Assembly: GCA_019348435.1 (NCBI GenBank)
Contig: JAHWJM010000004.1
Coordinates: 1 to 22,037, forward strand
Reading direction: 5' to 3'
Length of the DNA stretch: 22,037 bases
DNA from: Actinomycetota bacterium
Lineage (GTDB): Bacteria; Actinomycetota; Thermoleophilia; Solirubrobacterales; Solirubrobacteraceae
Shown: one piece after another, positions 1 through 7,172 of the stretch
Position numbering within the stretch: position 1 is the stretch's first letter
Layout: each line of letters begins with the position of its first letter
Notes under the pieces: generated by a model
Told to the model about the DNA's origin: nothing
The model's database searches: none
Seen by the model: the letters and a program-made list of their open reading frames with translations, nothing else
Translations under genes and position numbers: made by a program

Positions 1-1
1 C

Positions 2-265
2 GCTTACCCTCGGCAGCTGCCTCACCCACGGTCCTGCCGCTCGCCGGCGCGAACAGCGGGCGCGCGCCCATCGGTTCCATTCGTCCAGGCGGTGCAGATC
101 GCCACGGCGTGCGAGGTCGCTCGGGCCGACGATGGCGCGACGCTTCGACTGCTGATGCGAGACGAACTCGACGATCTGCGCTATCTGGATGGCGTTCACG
201 GCGAGGCGCTCGGTGGCGAACAGCCATGGCTCCATCGGAATGATTCTCGCCGCAATCGCCGTTGA
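2..265 (+). CDS. possible C-terminal end of an unidentified protein (partial)
   Basis: This frame is open from the window edge to a TGA at 263-265, about 87 codons, with the start outside the window. The second half reads like protein (for example ARADDGATLRLLMRDELDDL) and has mostly G/C third positions. The first 30 codons are Pro/Arg-rich and look non-coding, so the real coding part may begin near the GTG at about 100. I recognise no family. It could equally be non-coding DNA or a decayed gene, like others nearby. Confidence 0.22.
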   Translation, partial: AYPRQLPHPRSCRSPARTAGARPSVPFVQAVQIATACEVARADDGATLRLLMRDELDDLRYLDGVHGEALGGEQPWLHRNDSRRNRR

Positions 266-281
266 CGTGCTGCCTGGCGCG

Positions 282-287
282 TAGGGT
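282..287 (+). promoter_or_regulatory. candidate -10 box (TAGGGT) before GTG 294
   Basis: TAGGGT lies 6 nt before a GTG at 294 that is in frame with the downstream ribbon-helix-helix gene. This is the spacing expected for a leaderless actinobacterial mRNA. If used, it would add 49 residues (beginning MREQLESRLESV) to the N-terminus of that protein. The extension resembles the start of a coiled-coil protein but soon becomes low-quality sequence, so it may instead be the relic of another gene start. Confidence 0.3.
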
Positions 288-427
288 TGTGTCGTGCGCG
301 AGCAACTCGAGTCGCGACTGGAGAGCGTCAGAGCAGGACATCGCTCAGGCGGGCGAGGGAACGCCTCGCGATGGTGCCTACAGCTGCGCTGGAGTGGGAG
401 TGGCAGCAGCAACCGGGGCTTGTCGCA

Positions 428-433
428 TAGGGT
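428..433 (+). promoter_or_regulatory. candidate -10 box (TAGGGT), leaderless start
   Basis: TAGGGT is followed by 7 nt (TTGCGCC) and then the ATG at 441. It matches the TANNNT consensus at the distance that puts transcription start at or next to the ATG. No Shine-Dalgarno sequence precedes this ATG, which supports leaderless expression. Confidence 0.45.
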
Positions 434-440
434 TTGCGCC

Positions 441-827
441 ATGCCACGCGTCAAGGTCAGCATTCCTGACCCGCTGCTGCAAGTCGCGGCGGACGCGGCG
501 CACGCGGCCGGCAAGAAGCTCGATGACCTGTACGAGGCGGCGATCACCGAGTACGTCGAACGCCAGAGCGACGCGTCGGGCTCGCTCGAGAGCCGGGGCG
601 GGATGCCTCGCTCCGCGGTCAAGCTCACGATCGAGATTCCGGAGGACCTCTTCCAGCAGGCCGAGAAGCTCGCCAAGCGCCTCGGGATGCGTCGCGACGT
701 GCTCTATGCCGTAGCGCTGGCGAAGTACGTGTCATACGACGCCACCGCGCACACTGACGACGTGCACGGCCTTGGCGATAGCCGCGGCCTCCCCGCCGGC
801 CGTCAGCAACCCAGAGAATCTGACTAG
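441..827 (+). CDS. tandem ribbon-helix-helix domain protein
   Basis: A 128-residue protein with two copies of a ribbon-helix-helix (MetJ/Arc-like) pattern. Copy 1 (residues 4-41) has a VKVSIP strand, then helices through AITEYVER. Copy 2 (60-98) has VKLTIEIP, then helices through ALAKYVS. A Ser/Gly-rich linker joins them. This fold binds DNA as a dimer through the beta strand, so a tandem copy could act as a single-chain dimer. The likely role is a transcriptional regulator or an antitoxin-like DNA-binding protein, but no toxin gene follows. I chose ATG 441 because it begins exactly at domain 1 and has a TANNNT box 7 nt upstream; an in-frame GTG at 294 would add 49 poor-quality residues. The stop TAG (825-827) overlaps the stop of the convergent pseudogene in a shared CTAG. 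The tail after residue 100 is unstructured. Confidence 0.65.
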   Translation: MPRVKVSIPDPLLQVAADAAHAAGKKLDDLYEAAITEYVERQSDASGSLESRGGMPRSAVKLTIEIPEDLFQQAEKLAKRLGMRRDVLYAVALAKYVSYDATAHTDDVHGLGDSRGLPAGRQQPRESD

Positions 828-1617
828 CCGCGTGACCGGCGTCGACGCCACCACACGAGGCCGAGGATCCCGGCCACGCCCGCCCCGGCGCCGCCGCCGA
901 GCACGTTCTCGCGCCAGTCGCATTCACCGACCTCATCGCAGGCCGCGCGGCACGGGCGTGCCGCGGCGGCCCAGGCGTCGGGTCGGCCCACCGCCCCTGG
1001 GGCTGATGCGCAGGCCCGAACGGGGAGTCCTGCTCGCCCGGAATCCACCAGCGTGCGCGGGCGCCGCCCCACCGCCCGGACCAGCGCATCCACCGCGGCG
1101 AATCAGCGGTGACCCGCACCACCCGCGGACGCACGACCGTTCCGCGACCGTCGGCCTCGTCGTTGGGATCGGGGAACGTGCGATCGCGGACGCCCGCGCG
1201 GAGATAGGAGGCATGCGAGCCGCGCGCGGAATAGACGACGGGATGGCCGTCGCGCTGCTCCACGACGGCCCAGTCGCAGCGCTCGGCGCCGGAGTGCTGG
1301 GCGTAGACCGCCTCGACCGGCCGCCCCGCGCCATCAAGGCGGTACTGGACCATCTCCCAGTCGCCGGCATGGCGGCCCGTCCGCACGATCCCGCGATCCT
1401 GGTCTTGGCCGCGATAGAAGAACCAGTACTGCAGCCACGTGCCGCCGGTCTACGAAGACACGCTGCGGCCATACACCGCGGCCCGACGGTCGCGCTCTAC
1501 GCCCGGAACGCTCACCGGCGCCGCCGCCACCGACACCAGCGGGAAGCTCTCGCGCGAGTCGTGGACGACCGGCGCGTAAGCGCTCAAAGCAAGGCCGACG
1601 GCGGCAGCAGTCAACAT
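824..1617 (-). pseudogene. Vps62/DUF946-like exported protein, broken by TAG and a frameshift
   Basis: From ATG 1617 the frame gives a signal-like N-terminus (MLTAAAVGLALSAYAP), then a TAG at codon 56 (1452-1450), then directly resumes with TGGTWLQYWFFYRGQDQDRG. The core carries the family signatures HAGDWEMVQ, QHSG and HPVVYSARGSHASYL. After WADP the frame breaks near the GGG at 980-982. Adding one base gives WADPDAWAAAARPC and a natural end: a Cys pair region, a hydrophobic stretch (GAGAGVAGILGLVWW) and a basic tail (RRRRSRG), that is, a C-terminal membrane anchor. With that base restored the locus is exactly 265 codons. The function of bacterial Vps62-like proteins is unclear; it was probably surface-anchored. 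The two independent lesions suggest a pseudogene, but both are single-base and could be sequencing errors. It converges with the ribbon-helix-helix gene. Confidence 0.75.
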
Positions 1618-1650
1618 CGAACCCCATGATGCGGGTTCATGCTCGTCGCG

Positions 1651-2004
1651 ATGAAGAACCTCATGAAGATCTTGGGCGTCGCTGCCTTGGGTGTCGTCGT
1701 CCTCATCGTGATCCTGGGCCTTGTCCTCGTCGTCTACGCGAAGTCTGAGGCGACCACGTGCTACGGGATCTTCAATTCAGGCGATGCTGCCGGACGCGCG
1801 GCGGATGCGGCGCGCGACGCTGGCTTCGACGGCAGGCTCGGGCATCCCGGTAACGGCTGTCTCGAACGAGGCCCGTTCGAGCACGAGATCGTCACGACCG
1901 CCGCATCCCCCGCGTTTGCACCACGCGCGGCGACGGGTCATTCGGACGTCAGGGTGTCCTTCAGCCGGGTCAGCGGCCCGTCCTTCGGGTCGGGCAGAAG
2001 CTGA
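1651..2004 (+). CDS. small one-pass membrane protein, unidentified
   Basis: About 117 residues from ATG 1651 (MKNLMKILGV); another ATG at 1639 adds MLVA. Residues 6-30 form one long hydrophobic helix (AALGVVVLIVILGLVLVVYA), followed by a soluble part containing CYGIFNSGDAAGRAADAARDAG-type sequence. There are two cysteines in the soluble part (CYG and NGC), which could pair if it lies outside the cell. From about residue 80 the sequence turns low-complexity, and the frame runs 67 bp into the 3' end of the convergent coiled-coil gene, so the true C-terminus may have been lost through a frameshift. I do not recognise the family. There is no clear Shine-Dalgarno site. The start lies only 33 bp from the divergent pseudogene start. 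Confidence 0.5.
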   Translation: MKNLMKILGVAALGVVVLIVILGLVLVVYAKSEATTCYGIFNSGDAAGRAADAARDAGFDGRLGHPGNGCLERGPFEHEIVTTAASPAFAPRAATGHSDVRVSFSRVSGPSFGSGRS

Positions 2005-2468
2005 TCGATCTTCGCAACGTCGCGGGCCATGTCATCCATCGGCGGGTGTATCGCCTCGACTTCGGCCTTGACCGCGATCATCCGGTCGTTGAGGTCGTCG
2101 CGCAGGGCGTCGATGCGCTCGGTCAGCGTTGCCTCGAGCGACTCGAGCAGCGCGACGCGGTCGTCGATTCGATCGATCGTCGCCTGCAGCAGCTTCGTTG
2201 CTTTCAGGAACGCGTCCATGCGGTCCTCTTCGAGCGTGTTGACCCGGGCCTCGATCCTGGCGATCGCCGCGCGCAGGTCGTCGAGCCCGTCGATGAGCTG
2301 CCCGGCGCGGTCGTCGACGGAGCTCAGATGCTGCTGTGCATCTGACTGCATCGAGACGACCGCGTTCGTCAGCGTCTGGATGTCTGCGACGACGCGGCCG
2401 GGAAGGCGCAGCGGTAGCAGCAGCGTGTCGATCACGTTCAACGAGCTGTCGCCGCGCTCATCGGTCAT
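1938..2468 (-). CDS. coiled-coil protein, candidate lipid-droplet (phasin-like) protein
   Basis: A 176-residue protein, nearly all helical. A hydrophobic or amphipathic N-terminal stretch (residues 10-30, LNVIDTLLLPLRLPGRVVAD) is followed by a long heptad-rich coiled coil (about 35-160, with many I/L/V at a/d positions and acidic or basic residues between) and a short tail (LPDPKDGPLTRLKDTL). It has no catalytic motif, signal peptide or transmembrane helix. ATG 2468 overlaps the TGA of the acyl reductase gene (ATGA), so it is translationally coupled as the last gene of the neutral-lipid operon. That position and architecture suggest, by inference only, a phasin-like coat protein of wax ester or triacylglycerol droplets. 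It could also be a scaffold or a PspA-like membrane-associated protein. A longer reading frame upstream of ATG 2468 is antisense noise over the reductase gene. Confidence 0.75.
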   Translation of the reverse strand: MTDERGDSSLNVIDTLLLPLRLPGRVVADIQTLTNAVVSMQSDAQQHLSSVDDRAGQLIDGLDDLRAAIARIEARVNTLEEDRMDAFLKATKLLQATIDRIDDRVALLESLEATLTERIDALRDDLNDRMIAVKAEVEAIHPPMDDMARDVAKIDQLLPDPKDGPLTRLKDTLTSE

Positions 2469-3718
2469 CCCGCGGCCTCGTGTGCCCGCGACGCCGGGGC
2501 AACTAACGACGATTCCGGCGCCAAGTCGACCGCCGCCTCGCGTGCGGCGGCGGCACGCGACATTGGTCGTGCTCCCCACCGCGTGTGCCGCGCGTAGTCG
2601 ATGATCCTCCCGTAGTACTCCCCCAGCGGCTTGGGACGCAGCTGGGCGCCGAGCGCCGCGCGCGCGCGGGCGTCGTCGAACTGCGTCCGGACTGCGAAGT
2701 AGGGGACATACGTCGCGGCGGCTCGCAGGAACGCGCGCCGGCGCGGCTGCAGACGGCCGAGCAGCGGGCCCAGGGCGCGCAGGTACAGCGCGGGAGCGAT
2801 CAGCGGCGGTGCCTTCACCTGGAGCTCGGCGCAGGCGAGCGCGAGCAGTTCGCCGATGCTCGTAGCGTCGCGCCCGGATGTCAGGTGGAATGTGCGCCCT
2901 GCGGCGTCGGGCATCGCCGCGAGCGCTCGGACGGCGTCGGCAACGTAATCGACCGATACGACGTCGACGGGCGACCGCCGGCGGGCCGGAAGGACGGCAA
3001 ACGCGCCGCGGGCAAGTGCGCGGGTCGGCCAGTACAGGACGTTGAACGAGGCTGTCCAGCCGGTCCGGCTGTCGCCGACGATGATGCTCGGCCGTACGAC
3101 GGTGATCGGCAGCTGCTCGACGTGCGCGCGCACCAGCTGCTCAGATTCGAACTTCGACTGCTCGTAGGGATTGCGAAAGCGCTGCCCGACGTCGAGGTCG
3201 TCTTCGTAGAAGCGGCCCTTGTGCAGCCCGGCGACGTACGCCGTGGAGATGTATGTGAAGCGCCGCAGTCCCCCATGGCGCTGACACAGCGCCGCGAGTT
3301 CGAGCATCGCGCGGGTGCCTTGCACGTTGATCGCGCGCGCCTGCTCGAGATCGAGATCGAAGGACACCGCGGCGGCGCCGTGGACGATCTCGTCGACGGC
3401 ATGCGCAACGCCGTGCGCGACTTCGGGATCGAGCCCGAGCCCGGGCAGCGTCATGTCACCGGCCAGAGCGCGGACGCGACTGCTGAACGGCGCGGCGCTG
3501 TCGAATGCGCTTTCGAGCGTCTCGTGCAGCCTGCGCTGTGCGTGCGCGTGGTCGTTGGCACGGACGATCGCGAAGATCATGCGGTCGCTTTGCTGCAGGT
3601 AGCGCGCGAGCAGCTCCGTGCCGAGAAACCCGGTGGCACCTGACAGCAGCAGCCCGTCGCGGCGAATCGGCGGCGACGGCTCATGCTCGTCGCGCGCGGA
3701 TTGCTGCAGCGTGCTCAC
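2465..3718 (-). CDS. fatty acyl reductase (NAD-binding domain 4, thioester reductase type)
   Basis: A 417-residue extended short-chain dehydrogenase of the thioester or fatty-acyl reductase family. It has the nucleotide-binding loop GATGFLG (27-33), HGAAAVSFD (113-121), TYISTAYVAG with the catalytic Ser/Thr (158-159) and the YEQSK motif (Tyr185, Lys189), followed by VVRPSIIVGDS. Family members reduce acyl-CoA or acyl-carrier thioesters with NAD(P)H to an aldehyde or alcohol. Next to a wax ester synthase the likely product is the fatty alcohol (or aldehyde) for ester formation. The GTG start at 3718 overlaps the TGA of the acyltransferase gene (GTGA); the frame continues far upstream, but only as antisense of that gene. 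The C-terminal 25 residues are Ala/Arg-rich and disordered. It may instead reduce a beta-keto intermediate from the condensing enzyme in the same operon. Confidence 0.85.
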   Translation of the reverse strand: MSTLQQSARDEHEPSPPIRRDGLLLSGATGFLGTELLARYLQQSDRMIFAIVRANDHAHAQRRLHETLESAFDSAAPFSSRVRALAGDMTLPGLGLDPEVAHGVAHAVDEIVHGAAAVSFDLDLEQARAINVQGTRAMLELAALCQRHGGLRRFTYISTAYVAGLHKGRFYEDDLDVGQRFRNPYEQSKFESEQLVRAHVEQLPITVVRPSIIVGDSRTGWTASFNVLYWPTRALARGAFAVLPARRRSPVDVVSVDYVADAVRALAAMPDAAGRTFHLTSGRDATSIGELLALACAELQVKAPPLIAPALYLRALGPLLGRLQPRRRAFLRAAATYVPYFAVRTQFDDARARAALGAQLRPKPLGEYYGRIIDYARHTRWGARPMSRAAAAREAAVDLAPESSLVAPASRAHEAAG

Positions 3719-5148
3719 GCGGCCTCCCCCGGATCGACGATGGGCACGGCTCCGGGCAGCTCCGAGCGTGCGAGCAGAGCATCGATTTCGTCTCCGATGC
3801 TGCGCGCGAGCAGGTCGGCGTCGGCCGCGAGCGCGGCTTGGGCGTAGACGCCGAAGCACGCTTCGTCCTGGACGGTCGTCATCCCGATCGAGATGCCGTG
3901 CCCGTCGGTCAGCGGGACCACCGGGTACGCCTGCAGGGCTTCGCAGCCCATGAGAAACAGCGGCATCTGAGGCCCCGGGATGTTCGACACGGTGAGATTG
4001 GACAGCAGCGGACTGGCGAGGATTCTCGATGCCAGCCGTCGCACCTGGCGCGGCGCGCGTGAGACGGCGCTGAAGATGGCGTCGAGGGTTTCGGGCTCGC
4101 CTGCCTGCTTGCGATCGCGCATCGCGACGTGGATGTCGCGCAGCCGCCACACCGGATCGGCCTCCAGGGTCGGCAGCACGACGAACAGAAACGCAAGGCG
4201 GTTGCCCCATCTCTCGTTCGGCGCGGCGACGCTCACCGGAACCTGCGCCTTGATCGGGCGCAGTGGCTCGCCGCGCTCACGCGCGAGGCTGCGCAGCGCG
4301 CCCGCGGTCGCCGCCAGCAGCACGTCGTTGATCGTGGTGCCAAAGCGGCGCTTGATCGTCTTGATGTCCTGCAGCGAGCGCCGCTCGAAGGCGAGGTGTC
4401 GGCGTGCCGACATCGGCCCGTTCAGCCGCGTTGATGGAGCCAGTGGCGCGGCAGTGTTCAGCAGGGCCCGCGACGTGCGCCAGACATCCGCCGGAACGTC
4501 GAGCAGGCGCGTCGGGCTACGCGCGTAACGGAGCGGAAGCCGCGCCATCTCAAGCGCCTGCTCGGCCTGGTGGCGGATCGCGTCGGCAGCGAGCTCGAGC
4601 GCTCCCGAGCCGCCCTGCGGCGCCCACTGCGGCTCCCCTTCCAGCTCCGGCTCGGGTTCGGCATCGAGCAGCAGCGCCATCAGCTCGATGGCCGCGAGGC
4701 CGTCGACGAGGCAGTGGTGCGCCTTGCCCACGACACCGACGCGGCCGTCGTCGAGCTGTTCGGCGATCCACAGCTCCCACAGCGGCCGACCGTGCTCGAG
4801 GGGCGTCGAGAGCACTTCGTCAGCAAGCCGCTGGAAGTCGCCATGGCCGGCCTGCCGGACGTGGTTGGCGATGTCGAACTGGGGGTCGTCGACCCATACC
4901 GGATCGCCGAGGCGCAGCGGCACGTCGGCCAGTCGCTGTCGGTAGCGCGGCGCGCGTCCAAGCCGGCTGGCGATGTGCCCGCGGACGTCCTCGAAGCTCG
5001 GGCGCGAGCCATCGGCGCGCGGCGCGAACTTCGCGGCCCACCCGACGTGCATCGGGGCATGCGGAGCCTCGAGCGACAGAAACGCCGCGTCCAGTGCGGA
5101 CAGCCGCTCGCGCGGCGCTGCTGAGCCGTTGGATCGTTCGCCGGCCAT
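3715..5148 (-). CDS. wax ester synthase / diacylglycerol acyltransferase (WS/DGAT)
   Basis: A 477-residue member of the bacterial WS/DGAT family, of normal length. The acyltransferase active site is HHCLVDG (144-150, HHxxxDG). Other family landmarks are LSALDAAFLSLE near the N-terminus, PLWELWIAE (122-130), TTINDVLLA (271-279), WGNRLAF (314-320) and VSNIPGP (387-393). It transfers acyl groups from acyl-CoA to a long-chain alcohol (wax ester) or diacylglycerol (triacylglycerol), usually at the membrane or lipid-droplet surface. ATG 5148 directly follows the TGA of the condensing enzyme (TGAATG), and its own stop overlaps the GTG of the reductase, so all three are translationally coupled. The presence of a reductase favours wax ester synthesis over triacylglycerol alone. 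Confidence 0.93.
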   Translation of the reverse strand: MAGERSNGSAAPRERLSALDAAFLSLEAPHAPMHVGWAAKFAPRADGSRPSFEDVRGHIASRLGRAPRYRQRLADVPLRLGDPVWVDDPQFDIANHVRQAGHGDFQRLADEVLSTPLEHGRPLWELWIAEQLDDGRVGVVGKAHHCLVDGLAAIELMALLLDAEPEPELEGEPQWAPQGGSGALELAADAIRHQAEQALEMARLPLRYARSPTRLLDVPADVWRTSRALLNTAAPLAPSTRLNGPMSARRHLAFERRSLQDIKTIKRRFGTTINDVLLAATAGALRSLARERGEPLRPIKAQVPVSVAAPNERWGNRLAFLFVVLPTLEADPVWRLRDIHVAMRDRKQAGEPETLDAIFSAVSRAPRQVRRLASRILASPLLSNLTVSNIPGPQMPLFLMGCEALQAYPVVPLTDGHGISIGMTTVQDEACFGVYAQAALAADADLLARSIGDEIDALLARSELPGAVPIVDPGEAA

Positions 5149-6150
5149 TCAGGCTCCCGGTGTGGCGTATGTCAGCAGTCCTGCACCCCACGAGAAGCCT
5201 CCGCCGAACGCCGTCAGCACGACATGCCCGTCGGCCGGAAGCCGTCCGTCGTCCTGCGCGAGTGAGAGCGCGAGAGGGATCGAGGCGGCGGACGTGTTGC
5301 CGAGCTCGGTGACGTAATGCGCCACACGCTCGGGCTCGAGACCCAGGCGCTCCCCGAGCGCGCTGATGATCCGCCCATTCGCCTGATGGGCGACGACGAG
5401 GTCGACGTCGCTCAGGACCAGGCCGGCACAGTGCAGCAGCTCGCAGCAGGCCTCCTCCATGCTGTCGATCGCACGCCGGTACACGAAGCTGCCCGCCATC
5501 CGCACCACGGACTCGTCGCGATCGATGAAGAGCACCTCGCGCTGGGGCTCCGTCGCCAGACGGATCACGCCGACGCGTCCTGTACCGCCGGGCACCAGGA
5601 CCACGGCGCCAGCGCCGTCGCCGAACAACGCGGCCGTCTGGCGATCGTCGTGATCGGTGTACCGCGACATGACGTCTGCGCCGATCAGCAGCACCGTGCT
5701 CGCCCGCCCGCTTTCGATCAGCGCCGCGCCCTGCTGCAGCCCCGCGAGGAAGCCCACGCATCCCAGGCCGACGTCCCAGGCCATCGCGCGTTTCGCGCCA
5801 AGTGCTCCCGCCACCGTCGGCGCGGCCTGCGGGACGATGTCATCGGCGGTGGAGGTGGCGACGAGGACAGCGTCGACAGCCGCGGGACGTACTCCGGCGC
5901 CGTCGAGCGCGCGGCGGCCCGCCGCGGCGGCGAGATCGGCAAGGCTCTGGTCATCGGGGATCCGCCGGCGCTGGCGGATGCCGGTGCGCTTGATGATCCA
6001 CTCGGGCTCGACGCCGACCCGAGCCGCGATCCACTCGTTGTCGACAACCGCTTCGGGCAGCGCACGACCAAGGGCGGCGATCCCTGCAGTCCGCGCTCGC
6101 GCGCGAACGAGGGAGGAAGTCGTTGCGTAGGCAACCTCAACCGGCGCCAA
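5149..6150 (-). CDS. beta-ketoacyl-ACP synthase III-like condensing enzyme
   Basis: A 333-residue thiolase-fold enzyme of the FabH type. The triad is complete: Cys131 in DVGLGCVGF, His255 in VAHQAN and Asn285 in ELGNTSAASIPLAL. It also has WIIKRTGIRQRR and the C-terminal GGGFSWGAGLL. FabH-type enzymes condense an acyl-CoA starter with malonyl-ACP. In this operon it may supply a dedicated acyl or ketoacyl chain to the reductase and acyltransferase; OleA-like head-to-head condensation is possible but no other ole gene is present. The start is TTG 6150, chosen because AAGGAG (6160-6155) sits 4 nt upstream. The N-terminal 20 residues precede the conserved GIAALGRALPE, so the protein is slightly longer than typical FabH. 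It is the first gene of the four-gene operon. Confidence 0.9.
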   Translation of the reverse strand: MAPVEVAYATTSSLVRARARTAGIAALGRALPEAVVDNEWIAARVGVEPEWIIKRTGIRQRRRIPDDQSLADLAAAAGRRALDGAGVRPAAVDAVLVATSTADDIVPQAAPTVAGALGAKRAMAWDVGLGCVGFLAGLQQGAALIESGRASTVLLIGADVMSRYTDHDDRQTAALFGDGAGAVVLVPGGTGRVGVIRLATEPQREVLFIDRDESVVRMAGSFVYRRAIDSMEEACCELLHCAGLVLSDVDLVVAHQANGRIISALGERLGLEPERVAHYVTELGNTSAASIPLALSLAQDDGRLPADGHVVLTAFGGGFSWGAGLLTYATPGA

Positions 6151-6154
6151 GATG

Positions 6155-6160
6155 CTCCTT
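6155..6160 (-). promoter_or_regulatory. Shine-Dalgarno site (AAGGAG) deciding the TTG start
   Basis: AAGGAG on the minus strand lies 4 nt before the TTG at 6150. It is the only strong ribosome-binding site near the condensing-enzyme gene and fixes the non-ATG start. Confidence 0.7.
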
Positions 6161-6360
6161 CACCACGATGAAACTCGGACGGGCTCGAATCGTCGCCGGA
6201 TACCCCAGGGCGACAGACGACAAAACCTGCCGCACCACCAGCGGCTGGTAGCGCGCGACCCGCGCGCGCAGCGGATCAAGGTCGGTTGCCCGTCGCGCTG
6301 CGGATCGGCTTGTCTTCGGGTTGTGGCGTGCAGGCGCGCTGGGCGGGGCATTTCGTGGTG

Positions 6361-7107
6361 ATGGCGAGCTTTCAGGCCGGTGCGCCGGAGATCTACGTGG
6401 CGCTGGGCGACTCGATCTCGATCGATCTGTACGCAGGCGGGTCCGGGCGCGGCGGCGCGAGCCTGCTCGCGCGCAACCGCGACGACGACTTCCCCGACTG
6501 GCGCGGCCAGGACCTCGCTACGACGCGTCCGGAGCTCGGCTTCGAGCTGCTCGCCGCGGACGGCGGGACGACGGCGTCCGTACTCGATGTTCAGCTGCCA
6601 CGCCTTGAGTCCTCCGGTGCGGTGCCGCGCGTCGTCACCCTCACCGCCGGCGGCAACGATGTGCTCGGCGCGTACGGCGACACGCGCCAGGCGCTGGAGA
6701 TCGTCCGCGGCGTCCGCGCACGCGTAGATCGGGTGCTCGACCGCCTGCACGCGCTCGTCGCGCCACAGGACCCGATCGTCGTCGGCACCGTCTACGACCC
6801 CAGCGACGGCACGGGCGAAGCGTGGCGGGTCGGGCTCCCAACCTGGCCCGACGTCGTCGACGTCGTGGCGGAGCTCAACGCAGCGCTCCGGGCGGTCGCG
6901 CGTGAGCACGGTGCCGTCGTAGCCGACATCCACGGGCGCTTTTTCGGCCACGGGCTGCGGACCGGCAACCCCGCGCAGCCCGACGCCCGGCCCCGCAACC
7001 GCACGCTCTGGTACTGCCAGATCATCGAACCGAACGCCTGGGGCGCGGACGCGGTGCGCGCTGCATTCTGGGCGGGGCTGCACGAGCACGGCGATCTCCG
7101 CAGCTAG
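6361..7107 (+). CDS. SGNH/GDSL-hydrolase-like protein with atypical block V
   Basis: A 248-residue protein from ATG 6361. Block I is YVALGDSIS with Ser18 as nucleophile, block II is ADGGTTASVL (Gly near 69), and block III is LTAGGNDVLG (Asn99). Such enzymes are esterases or lipases with a Ser-Asp-His triad. Block V, normally DxxHP, reads CQIIEPNAWGADAVRAAFW here, with Glu in place of the expected His region, so the catalytic base is not obvious. No signal peptide follows the chosen start. An open extension to a TTG at 6286 adds 25 residues but lacks conserved sequence. The gene diverges from the lipid operon across about 210 bp, so an acyl-ester substrate is conceivable but unproven. Confidence 0.75.
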   Translation: MASFQAGAPEIYVALGDSISIDLYAGGSGRGGASLLARNRDDDFPDWRGQDLATTRPELGFELLAADGGTTASVLDVQLPRLESSGAVPRVVTLTAGGNDVLGAYGDTRQALEIVRGVRARVDRVLDRLHALVAPQDPIVVGTVYDPSDGTGEAWRVGLPTWPDVVDVVAELNAALRAVAREHGAVVADIHGRFFGHGLRTGNPAQPDARPRNRTLWYCQIIEPNAWGADAVRAAFWAGLHEHGDLRS

Positions 7108-7172
7108 TCACGCTCCGGCTTGCGTGCTTGGCGAGCAGGTCGTCGGTGGCCGTTCTTCACCGCTCGCCCGAG

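Noticed and set aside
441..827. Toxin-antitoxin pair with the ribbon-helix-helix protein as antitoxin
   Set aside because: The next gene is convergent and unrelated to known toxins, and there is no small companion frame.
2585..3643. Long open frame on the plus strand across the acyl reductase gene
   Set aside because: It is antisense to a gene with clear motifs, and its sequence is Arg/Gln/Glu-rich without domains. High-GC genomes give such frames routinely.
3719..4210. Upstream extension of the acyl reductase reading frame
   Set aside because: It is a shifted frame of the WS/DGAT gene; the GTGA overlap gives a natural start.
2465..6150. An oleABCD (long-chain olefin) operon
   Set aside because: There is no OleB-type alpha/beta hydrolase or OleC-type AMP ligase, and the reductase is of the thioester type.
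6160..7089. 309-codon open frame antisense to the SGNH-like gene
   Set aside because: No recognisable motifs; the plus-strand frame has the GDS, GGND and NAWG blocks.
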